A stretch of 64,000 bases of DNA from Bdellovibrio sp. ArHS (GTDB lineage Bacteria > Bdellovibrionota > Bdellovibrionia > Bdellovibrionales > Bdellovibrionaceae): positions 1-64,000 of the forward strand of contig NZ_JTEV01000016.1 in the NCBI RefSeq assembly GCF_000786105.1. The letters are read 5' to 3'. The position numbers were made by a program, and so were the translations under genes. How positions within the stretch are numbered: the first letter of the stretch is position 1; the number at the start of each line of letters is the position of its first letter. Under the pieces are notes generated by a model. The model had not been told where the DNA came from. It was given only the letters and a program-made list of their open reading frames with translations, and did not search any database. This document shows positions 15,251-22,838 of this stretch, piece after piece.

Positions 15251-15937
15251 TCAATTCTCCCGAACTCCCCAAGACAACTTTTTATTTATATCGGGATTTT
15301 CCGCAAGAATAAGGTTTTGTTCTTCAGTGCCGATGGGTGAAAGCTCTATTTGAACTGTATAGTTCTTAAAGCGAGTGACTGCTGAACTTGGATTGTCGGC
15401 GATTTTTAATGGGGAGTTGCCATCAAGTTTTTTGAGTGAGCCTTCGATCGGCAGGCTGACGGCTTTCATGGAGGGCATATCCTTACCAATTTTATTTAAG
15501 ATGCCCCCTTGGGTGAAGGTAAAGGTTTTAAATTTCATATAATAAGATTTCGTAGTCTCGTTGTACGCATATATCTGAAAATTAAGTACGACCTTGGGGT
15601 GGACGGAACCGCGCTTCAAAGTACTTCTTAAAAGGCTGACATTTGCAGCGGAAAGATTAAAAGATAAATTCATGGGGGCTTTCAGACCTGTAGTCCAGCT
15701 ATAGCTGGAAATAGCGCCTACGATGCTGGATCTTTTTTTTGAAAGCGGGTTGACGCCTGTGAGGTCTGCCGGGAATGTGATGGAGTCGACTTGCAGGCTC
15801 GTTAAATGTCCAAAATTCTCTCGTCCTGATTCATTAAATTCAAATCCTTGTGAGAGGCTCAAGTCCGTGAATTCAAGAGTGGCCGCGAACGTATTAAATG
15901 TCGTAAACAAAATGGTCATTAGAAAAAAAGCCTTCAC
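15251..15937 (-). CDS. Secreted protein of unknown function, 228 aa
   Basis: A clear signal peptide (MKAFFLMTILFTTFNTFA|A) is followed by a beta-rich mature part with no Cys and no motif I recognise. Hydrophobic/polar alternation (for example NLSFNLSAANVSLL, FKTFTFTQGG, YTVQIELSPIG) suggests a beta-sandwich or short barrel exported to the periplasm or outer membrane. It faces the prepilin genes across a 144-bp divergent gap. Confidence 0.7.
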   Translation of the reverse strand: MKAFFLMTILFTTFNTFAATLEFTDLSLSQGFEFNESGRENFGHLTSLQVDSITFPADLTGVNPLSKKRSSIVGAISSYSWTTGLKAPMNLSFNLSAANVSLLRSTLKRGSVHPKVVLNFQIYAYNETTKSYYMKFKTFTFTQGGILNKIGKDMPSMKAVSLPIEGSLKKLDGNSPLKIADNPSSAVTRFKNYTVQIELSPIGTEEQNLILAENPDINKKLSWGVREN

Positions 15938-16081
15938 ATTGAACTCCCTTACTTGGTTTGAGATTCAAATGTAAACCCACCAGGCATTAGCAATCAATAT
16001 GAAGAGCTAGTAAAAATGCGAGATATTGACGGTTATTGCGATGAGACGATACCTTATGCCTATAGCTAGGGAGAATCATCT

Positions 16082-17077
16082 ATGAATATGGGACGTTTTA
16101 ACCAAGTGGATCGCAAGCGGCAGTCGGGCTTTTCTCTTGTTGAAGTCCTTGTGACAGTGGGAATCTTAGTTCTGGTCAGCGTCGGTGTGGCCACTATGAT
16201 GTTGAATTTAAGCCGCGAAACTAAAAGTGTTTCGGCGAAGAGTGATTTCAATTCATTAGTAACGACTTTGCAGGGTGTATTAAATAACTCTAGTAGCTGT
16301 CTTGCGGCTTTTGGAGGAAAGGCCAGTCTTGATCTCACAACTCTTCCACAAGCTATTTCGGTGGATATCGGTGGGGCCAAGGTTCAGGTTGGGAAGTATG
16401 GAAACCTATTTAATATCACGCATTTTGAATTAACGGGAAAAACTCCAGCGGGCGGACTTAATCAATGGGTCGTACCTCTAAGTCTGGTGATTGATCGAGG
16501 GACGGGAAATACGACAGCGGTAGGTGGGAATACATTGGCTCATACCTTTAATCTTATTATGACGGTCGATGCGACAAACAAAGTCGTCGCGTGCGCTGGT
16601 CAGTACAGTGATTATTGGGTTCCCACAACTGCAAATAGAAACAACATCACTTATCCAGGCGGAAATGTAGGTATTGGTACAGACACTCCAACCTCACTTC
16701 TTGATGTGAATGGGATTGTGGTGGCCACGTCTTATATGTATAGATCAGATTTGCGACTTAAAGAGAACATTCGTGAAATTCCGGACCCTTTGGAACGTAC
16801 TTTAAAACTTCGTGGCGTCGTATTTGATTGGAAAAATCAGGACCACATGGATAAGGGAACTGACCAACTTGGATTTATTGCTCAGGAAGTGGAGCGCGTA
16901 TTTCCGGAAGCGGTTTCCACTCATCCGGCCACGGATATAAAATCTGTGGCTTACGGCAATTTGATCGCGCCTTTGATAGAGGCGATGAAGGATCAGCAGA
17001 AAATTATCGATCAACAGCAACGAGAAATTGCTGAGATCAAAAACGTACTTAAGAGTAAACAATCTCAGAGACGCTGA
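16082..17077 (+). CDS. Prepilin-like protein fused to a C-terminal S74 intramolecular chaperone
   Basis: 331 aa. The N-terminus has a type IV prepilin leader and helix, KRQSG|FSLVEVLVTVGILVL, with Gly at -1, Phe at +1 and Glu at +5. A pilin-like globular part with a Cys pair (SSCLAAFGG, VVACAGQ) follows. After GNVGIGTDTPTSLLDVNG, a repeat-type motif of phage tail fibres, comes the peptidase S74 chaperone (about 220-320): SDLRLKENI with the Ser222/Lys227 dyad, LGFIAQEVERVFPEAV, and a final coiled coil (QQKIIDQQQREIAEIK). Family knowledge: S74 domains trimerise fibres and then cleave themselves off. GGGAG precedes the ATG. Tandem with a paralogue 5 nt downstream. Confidence 0.85.
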   Translation: MNMGRFNQVDRKRQSGFSLVEVLVTVGILVLVSVGVATMMLNLSRETKSVSAKSDFNSLVTTLQGVLNNSSSCLAAFGGKASLDLTTLPQAISVDIGGAKVQVGKYGNLFNITHFELTGKTPAGGLNQWVVPLSLVIDRGTGNTTAVGGNTLAHTFNLIMTVDATNKVVACAGQYSDYWVPTTANRNNITYPGGNVGIGTDTPTSLLDVNGIVVATSYMYRSDLRLKENIREIPDPLERTLKLRGVVFDWKNQDHMDKGTDQLGFIAQEVERVFPEAVSTHPATDIKSVAYGNLIAPLIEAMKDQQKIIDQQQREIAEIKNVLKSKQSQRR

Positions 17078-17082
17078 TTTTT

Positions 17083-18051
17083 ATGAAAAAAATATTTGGA
17101 ACTCACAATCAGCGGGGATCTTCTCTTATACAAGTCCTCATTGTTACAGGAGTAGTGGCTATCGTCGGCGCGAGCCTTGGCACTATGATCGTAAACACGG
17201 TCAAAGAGTCGCGAAGTGTCGCGGCCAAGAGCGACTTCAACTCTTTGGTCAATACAATACAAGCGACGTTGAATAATACTAGCAACTGTTTGAAAGCTTT
17301 CGGGGGGGCCGGTGCCGTTCAATTAGGAGCTTATCCCCTGCCTCTTTCGTTGGATATCGGCGGGAAAAAAATCGAACCCGGTAAATATGGAAATGCTTTG
17401 AGCATCTCAAAGCTTGAGCTAACAGGGGCTTTGCCGGGAGAAGGAACAAGACAGTGGCTGGCCCGCATGAATCTGACAGTCAATCGCGGCAACAATGCAG
17501 GCATGGCGGTTGGCGGAGCTGAGTTATCCAAAGTCTTTGATGTTTTAATAACTGTGGATGAATCTAATAAGATCATCGGTTGTGCCTCACAAAATATAAA
17601 CTTCTGGGTGACGACGGATGTTATTTCAAATGTGGCTTACTTGGCCGGAAGTGTGGGCATTGGTTTGAAGACCTCGGAAAACGTCACAGCATCTTTGGAT
17701 GTAAAGGGTGAGTTTAAGAGTAATTTATTTAGAGAGAGATCAGATGCAAGACTTAAGCAAAATGTACGAGAGATTGCCAGTCCTCTTGAAAGAGTTTTGA
17801 AGCTTCACGGAGTTCGGTATAACTGGAAAAAAGATTTTTACAATAGAGATGCGGATCAACTGGGTTTGCTTGCTCAGGAAGTCGAAAAAGTATTTCCTGA
17901 AGCTGTGAGAACCGACCCTGTGACGGGAACGAAGACTGTGGCCTACGAGAACCTGTTGGCTCCCATGGTTGAAGCCATTAAAGAGCGACAAAAGATTATT
18001 CAGAGGCAACAGGATGAAATTGAAGAAATTAAGAGACAGCTTGTTGAATAG
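17083..18051 (+). CDS. Second prepilin-S74 fusion paralogue, with Glu5 replaced by Gln
   Basis: 322 aa, homologous to the preceding protein along its whole length (shared AKSDFNSLV, DIGG-K, KYGN, S74 tail). The prepilin segment is NQRG|SSLIQVLIVTGVVAIVG: Ser instead of Phe at +1 and Gln instead of Glu at +5. The Glu normally aids assembly and N-methylation, so this may be a minor or tip subunit. S74 dyad: Ser220/Lys225 in SDARLKQNV, then LGLLAQEVEKVFPEAV and a C-terminal coiled coil. No good ribosome site is seen, suggesting coupling to the upstream gene. Confidence 0.83.
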   Translation: MKKIFGTHNQRGSSLIQVLIVTGVVAIVGASLGTMIVNTVKESRSVAAKSDFNSLVNTIQATLNNTSNCLKAFGGAGAVQLGAYPLPLSLDIGGKKIEPGKYGNALSISKLELTGALPGEGTRQWLARMNLTVNRGNNAGMAVGGAELSKVFDVLITVDESNKIIGCASQNINFWVTTDVISNVAYLAGSVGIGLKTSENVTASLDVKGEFKSNLFRERSDARLKQNVREIASPLERVLKLHGVRYNWKKDFYNRDADQLGLLAQEVEKVFPEAVRTDPVTGTKTVAYENLLAPMVEAIKERQKIIQRQQDEIEEIKRQLVE

Positions 18052-18218
18052 CTTTTAAATCAAACTGTCTTAGATATATACAATCCGTAAATACTGTTTA
18101 GTTCGTATGTGAGTTTGATTATAATAAGGAAGAGGGATCTTTAGCTTCGATATTATAGTTCCATGAAGTTAAGTGGATTAAGTTCTTTAGATCCTAAGTG
18201 CGTTATGGGGGAATTAAG

Positions 18219-21200
18219 ATGACGAGCCATATTTTATTTCTAATGGTAGCTGCAACCCTTTCTCTCATACCCAATAGCGTTAGCGCGCAACAGTCGGCGA
18301 CTCCGCGAAATTATCCAAGCAGAGGTGCTGGAGCCACCAATTTTGATTGGCAGGATTCTTGGGGTACTCTTCATATGAACTCATTTGCCGATGGTCTGGT
18401 TGATCCCGGGGCTCCAACATCTATTAGGGGATTTGTGGATTGCCCTCAGGGAGAGTTTTGTACGTCGCGAATTAATACAAGCTTGGATCAAACGGGACGC
18501 GTCCCATTTAGAGATGTCATCAATAGTGTTTTGAGCCCCGCCGGCGTGAGGCTCGTAGCTAATGGTATTAAATTTGATATTAAGAATTCCGTTTTGAACT
18601 GTATGTCTAAAAAAGTTCCGAATTGGTCCTATAGGAACAACTCGGATTATACACGTACGAATGTCTGTATCGGAAAACTGAATAAAATGCCGGATGAAGA
18701 CGCTTATGCGAATCCCAGTTTAAGAACGATGATTCATCTTCCTCTATGGGACAGAAGAGCCAACGATGAACGCTCTTCAGACAATGGCCAACCTCATGGA
18801 TGTCAGCAGCAAGTCACCAATGGCTGTAATAATATCCGCGATATGCATGGTTGCATTGACGACTCAACAGGTGCATCGATGGTACCCGGGGAAAACCCTG
18901 GCTATATGTATCCGGTCACACATGTATATTCGACTGAGGAAGTGAATGACCTTGGTGGAAAAGGGGCGCAGATTCCCTCGACCTATTATCGCGTTCAGAG
19001 AATTACCGGAAAAGGTGAGCCGGTAAAAAACTCACCAACTCCGCCTTCCGGTGATTACATTGATCAAGGTACGCAACAGTCGGAATGTACTCGTTGGGCG
19101 AATCCTATTTTAACTGTCAAAGACAAATCATCCTGCGTGAACAGTCCAACAACTGAAGAAAGTTGTACTGCCAGAGCGGTTACGCCGGTTTCCAAATGTG
19201 AGTGCAGTGTTAAAGCTCTTATCACGGAATCCTGCAAGACTTATAACTATACTCCCATCACGTCTCATCGGCCTGGGCTTGCGACCTCTCTTGATGACGC
19301 GGTCCCAGGATATCCTGTGGTCACCGTACACGCGGCTCCGGATCCAAATCTTGCAAGGATTAAAAGTTATATTTTCACCAACACAGATCCCAAAGCCGAT
19401 TTATCAAACTTCATTATTATTGATCCCTCTAATTTCTTTGATTTGAGTTTGTATCGCCCTGGGGCTCCTTATGATTCCGGTTACAACAAAGTATCAGCGG
19501 GCGGTCTCGTTGAAACTTTTGATACGTGTCCTGTTATGGGCTTAACAGGAGGATATGGTGGTATTTGCGATCCTACCGGAAATGCAGGTTGTAATTTGCC
19601 GGTTTACTGGGTGGGACCGCAGACGGCCTTCTCAGATGCGAAGGGGAATTCTTTTAACTACAACGATTATCCTATTAAGTGGTCAGGCTACGTAAAAAGT
19701 TGGGCGGTTCTGACTGCCGATCAATATCTGGAAAATATCAAAGACAGAAGAACAGCAGGCGGAGCAAGCCTTTACCTAAAAGGAAAATACATCAACGAAA
19801 ACCCGGTTTTAATGATTCAGCGGGCGGACGACTACTGTGATATTCAAGAAAGAACATCCGTTCCCGTAACACAGTCCGGTACTGGTAGCAAACCGGACAT
19901 GCCATGCATCCAATATCTTCAATACCAGGCAAATGATCCTGCGGGAAAAGTTTATACTTTTGTGAATTTGTATAGTCCTGATGAAGATCCTCATGACGAA
20001 AATCATATCGAGTTTGATACGGCTCGATTGTACGACATTGGAGAGAATGGAAAACCGGATAAGTCGAAGCCCGTTCCTGGAACCGGCAGCGATGTTGATA
20101 TCGGTGGAGATGGGTCTCGTAACGGGTTTCTTTCTTTCAAAGATTCCCGCAATCCCATTGCTATTTATAATGACCGCTCAAAAAGTTTGGTTGGACTTCC
20201 TGCGATCATAAAAGCCAACTATGACGGGTCTAAAAAGCCGGTGTTTGATGCAAAAGGGAAACGTGTCTCCGGACCGGTATTGAGTACTGAAAATGCGCCC
20301 ACCGCAGGTGAGTATTTAGGTATCGATGCAGCCACGGGAAATGTGGACACCTCAAAAGGAACGGGAATTTTGATGGAGCCCGGAACCATGTCTTTTGTGA
20401 AGATGCCATACGATCTTATTATTAGTGGCGACTCGGCTCCTTGCGCGGTGATATCTTATCCGGTGACGGATGAACAAAAGGTCTTTATTCCAACGAACAC
20501 CGAGGCCGAGTTTCAGTCATTTGTCGCGGCCGCTGCCGATGGAAAAACCGGTGGAGTGAAAATCAGAAGATGTAGTGCCTCTTATCAGAAAAACGCCTTG
20601 GCTGCAAAAAGCGGAGAGGTGGCCGCTGCGGGTAATGCTGTTCAGGGCACTGAAACATGGACGGGGATGTTAAGCTGCGGTGACCTTACGAAAAGACCAG
20701 CCTGTAATCAGACTAAAATGATTACAGCCATGCGCTATTGCCAACTTGAAAATGGCACACTTAACTCGTGCGGCTCTTGCTCGGGTGCGACAGATCCTGA
20801 TGATAAAAGAGTGAACTTTACCAATGAGGCCGTTGACGGCGAGGTTTTAGTAAATCCGAGATTTGCCGCTTCAAAATGTTATTTCTCTGCGGCCTGCTTT
20901 AATAAAAAAGCGGCTGAGTGCCCATCGGAAAACTCCTCGGGTGGTCACGTCTTCTGCTTGTCCGCTGACACGAAAATTACCATGGCGGACGGAACACAAA
21001 AAGCGATTGCCAAAATCAAAGCCGGAGAAATGGTCATGGCCTTCGACGGTAAAAACACCCGTAATAGCATCTTGAAAAAGGCTAAAGTGATAGCCACGGC
21101 CGTGACGAAAAAACAGGAGATCATTAAAATCAATGATCTTCGCATCACTCCGAAGCACAAAATAGTCTTGGCGAGTGGTCGTGCGGTGATGGCGAGTGAT

Positions 21201-21380
21201 ATCCGTATTGGGGATAAAATCATGGGTGCTGACGGTCTCTTTATGACTGTTGAAAAAATCGATAGTCACCAAGCTCCTATCACAGTGTACAATCTGGTTT
21301 TGGATAGTAGCTCGGATGGCTACATAGCAAATAATGTACGTGTGCTTTCATATCCAAAATTGAAAGGCATGGAAAATTAG
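18219..21380 (+). CDS. Large secreted Cys-rich protein with C-terminal Hint (hedgehog/intein) domain
   Basis: 1053 aa from the ATG at 18219, which has GGGGG 7 nt upstream (a GTG at 18198 is less likely). Signal peptide MTSHILFLMVAATLSLIPNSVSA. Residues 25-900 match nothing I recognise but contain many Cys, so a disulfide-stabilised extracellular body is likely. Residues 913-1053 form a Hint domain: CLSADTKITMADGTQKAI with the splice/cleavage Cys913, the TxxH motif in RITPKHKIVL, and the closing strand YNLVLDSSSDGYIANNVRV. The usual terminal HN is absent, so N-terminal cleavage or cholesterol-ligation-like chemistry is more likely than full splicing. It lies downstream of the prepilin-S74 pair. 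Confidence 0.8.
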   Translation: MTSHILFLMVAATLSLIPNSVSAQQSATPRNYPSRGAGATNFDWQDSWGTLHMNSFADGLVDPGAPTSIRGFVDCPQGEFCTSRINTSLDQTGRVPFRDVINSVLSPAGVRLVANGIKFDIKNSVLNCMSKKVPNWSYRNNSDYTRTNVCIGKLNKMPDEDAYANPSLRTMIHLPLWDRRANDERSSDNGQPHGCQQQVTNGCNNIRDMHGCIDDSTGASMVPGENPGYMYPVTHVYSTEEVNDLGGKGAQIPSTYYRVQRITGKGEPVKNSPTPPSGDYIDQGTQQSECTRWANPILTVKDKSSCVNSPTTEESCTARAVTPVSKCECSVKALITESCKTYNYTPITSHRPGLATSLDDAVPGYPVVTVHAAPDPNLARIKSYIFTNTDPKADLSNFIIIDPSNFFDLSLYRPGAPYDSGYNKVSAGGLVETFDTCPVMGLTGGYGGICDPTGNAGCNLPVYWVGPQTAFSDAKGNSFNYNDYPIKWSGYVKSWAVLTADQYLENIKDRRTAGGASLYLKGKYINENPVLMIQRADDYCDIQERTSVPVTQSGTGSKPDMPCIQYLQYQANDPAGKVYTFVNLYSPDEDPHDENHIEFDTARLYDIGENGKPDKSKPVPGTGSDVDIGGDGSRNGFLSFKDSRNPIAIYNDRSKSLVGLPAIIKANYDGSKKPVFDAKGKRVSGPVLSTENAPTAGEYLGIDAATGNVDTSKGTGILMEPGTMSFVKMPYDLIISGDSAPCAVISYPVTDEQKVFIPTNTEAEFQSFVAAAADGKTGGVKIRRCSASYQKNALAAKSGEVAAAGNAVQGTETWTGMLSCGDLTKRPACNQTKMITAMRYCQLENGTLNSCGSCSGATDPDDKRVNFTNEAVDGEVLVNPRFAASKCYFSAACFNKKAAECPSENSSGGHVFCLSADTKITMADGTQKAIAKIKAGEMVMAFDGKNTRNSILKKAKVIATAVTKKQEIIKINDLRITPKHKIVLASGRAVMASDIRIGDKIMGADGLFMTVEKIDSHQAPITVYNLVLDSSSDGYIANNVRVLSYPKLKGMEN

Positions 21381-21401
21381 TTTTCTTAAAGGACATGGAT
21401 C

Positions 21402-21851
21402 TTATTTAAGAGTCATAAGATAGGCGATAAGGTCCATACGGTCTTGAGGGTCCGCGATACCCCCGGAACTCATCTTAGTGCCTGGGACGTAAATATCAGG
21501 TTCTTTAAGCCAATGATCAAGTTCAGCGATGCTCCAAGTTTTTCCTCTTAAAGCCATGAGCGCATCGGAATATTCAAAATCTTTTCTTCTAGCGATTTTG
21601 GCTCCGACAATACCAAACAGGTTGGGGCCTGTTTTATTCGGACCGTCTTTGCTGAAGCTGTGACAAGCGGTGCAGTTGTGCGAGATTTCCCGGCCCACTT
21701 GAATATCGGCGGCGTCTAACATGTCATTTCGTTCAATAGGTTTGATGTCGGTGGAAAGTGGCTCGAGAGTTTGTTGCCAAGATCTTTCCTGTAAGATGAT
21801 TGCTCCAAGAGCCAATATAAAAAGGAAAATACCAAGCTGCGCCTTTTTCAT
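21402..21851 (-). CDS. Membrane-anchored or secreted monohaem cytochrome c (class I)
   Basis: 149 aa. N-terminal hydrophobic segment KKAQLGIFLFILALGAIIL followed by a class I cytochrome fold: haem site CTACHSF (near residue 60), GPNLFGIVG after it, and the Met ligand in VPGTKMSSGG, ending in DLIAYLMTLK. Closely resembles mitochondrial-type cytochrome c/c550. It carries electrons in the periplasm, for instance to an oxidase or to the peroxidase at 3.8 kb. Its ATG overlaps the upstream lipoprotein gene's TGA (ATGA). Confidence 0.9.
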   Translation of the reverse strand: MKKAQLGIFLFILALGAIILQERSWQQTLEPLSTDIKPIERNDMLDAADIQVGREISHNCTACHSFSKDGPNKTGPNLFGIVGAKIARRKDFEYSDALMALRGKTWSIAELDHWLKEPDIYVPGTKMSSGGIADPQDRMDLIAYLMTLK

Positions 21852-22084
21852 TTGTCCTCATGAGGTGTGTTATAATTTAAGTTAATATCATATCTGCCGC
21901 TATGTCCATCTTGTAATATAGAGTCCGTGCGCAGCTGAGATGAAGCATCTTCGATTTGAGCTGCATTTCCTCGACGAAGTCCTTTGGTTGATTCAAGTTG
22001 TCGCAAGAAAAACTGGGTTCCTGCACAGCCAGTAAGGAATGTCATCAGAAGAACAAGGCTTGGTGCGAATCCCACTTCGCGCAT
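21848..22084 (-). CDS. Small lipoprotein, 78 aa
   Basis: Lipobox LTGC (Cys about 20) after a hydrophobic segment SLVLLMTF. The mature part of about 59 residues is charged (RQLESTKGLRRGNAAQIEDASSQ) with no known motif. It is translationally coupled to the cytochrome c gene by a 4-nt overlap, which suggests a helper or anchoring role near the respiratory chain. Confidence 0.7.
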   Translation of the reverse strand: MREVGFAPSLVLLMTFLTGCAGTQFFLRQLESTKGLRRGNAAQIEDASSQLRTDSILQDGHSGRYDINLNYNTPHEDK

Positions 22085-22361
22085 TTCCGATGTTTCAAGT
22101 AAAGAGCAAGTAAGTGAAGATCTGAAGCAAAGGATCGAGGACTTTTTAAAGATGATGGTCGAAGACTCTAAGGATATTAAAATTTCAGTGATTCACGGTG
22201 AGCGAACCACGATATTCTCGATATCTTGTGGAAGACACAACATTGCAAAAGTATTGGGCCGAAAGGGAAAGACAATTGATGCTATCCGAACTTTGGTTGT
22301 GTCTGTAACAGGACGATATGGATTTAGGGGTCATCGTCGAGGTACCCTATTTTCCCAATGA
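22083..22361 (+). CDS. KH-domain RNA-binding protein (KhpA-like), start uncertain
   Basis: The segment KISVIHGERTTIFSISCGRHNIAKVLGRKGKTIDAIRTL is a KH domain of the KhpA type, with the GRKG loop (GxxG) binding single-stranded RNA. The helix LKQRIEDFLKMMVEDSKD before it is the expected first KhpA helix, so translation should begin upstream of it, yet no ATG, GTG or TTG occurs there. A TTG at 21984 is in frame but would lie inside the divergent lipoprotein gene. ATG codons at 22152/22155 would cut the first helix. I list the frame from ATT at 22083 as a placeholder. The C-terminus (VTGRYGFRGHRRG) departs from KhpA. Confidence 0.6.
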   Translation: MSDVSSKEQVSEDLKQRIEDFLKMMVEDSKDIKISVIHGERTTIFSISCGRHNIAKVLGRKGKTIDAIRTLVVSVTGRYGFRGHRRGTLFSQ

Positions 22362-22478
22362 ATGAGTCTCAGTCTGAGTCAGCCAAATTGAGAAATGCGA
22401 GATCTTATGTGTAGTTTTAAAGTTGTTTACTTAAATCGCCGAAGAGTTTGACAGAAAGAAAAAGTTGGAGTGAATTAA

Positions 22479-22838
22479 ATGAGCGAAGCAAACTTGCTGA
22501 CAACGCTGAGTTGTTTAGTAACCTATAGTCAGCGGATCATCAACTCAAGCCATAGCTTCGCTTTAAATAATAAAAAACAAATTTTTTTTCTTTATATCTT
22601 GGTTACCTTGGGTCTTTCTGCGTGTTCTCTGGAGGCGCAAATTACCAATGTGCGTTTGCTCAATCCAGAATTTGAAATTCAAGAACGCAAAGAGCCTGAT
22701 TTCATTTACGGTGAGGTCGTAACCACCTATGGTGGCAAGCCCGGCTATGAAGTCAAAGCCGTCTTCGGCGAAATCTCAGAAAAAACAAAAAGTTTAAATG
22801 GCAATCAATGGCAGCTTGAAGGAGTCTTTTATGAGTAA
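22479..22838 (+). CDS. Small lipoprotein preceding the variable adhesin gene
   Basis: 119 aa. After an unusually long N-terminal region of about 33 residues comes a hydrophobic stretch and lipobox (QIFFLYILVTLGLSAC|S, Cys about 49). The mature part (EAQITNVRLLNPEFEIQ... VVTTYGGKPGYEVKAVFGEISEK) looks like one beta-rich domain. GGAG sits 8 nt before the ATG. The stop overlaps the next start by 8 nt, so the two proteins are made together; the lipoprotein may anchor or assist the downstream fibre. Confidence 0.65.
   Translation: MSEANLLTTLSCLVTYSQRIINSSHSFALNNKKQIFFLYILVTLGLSACSLEAQITNVRLLNPEFEIQERKEPDFIYGEVVTTYGGKPGYEVKAVFGEISEKTKSLNGNQWQLEGVFYE

Noticed and set aside
22798-22830. Upstream in-frame start of the variable adhesin
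   Set aside because: The ATG at 22831 has a GGAG site and begins the signal peptide; the earlier start would place a polar stretch before it.
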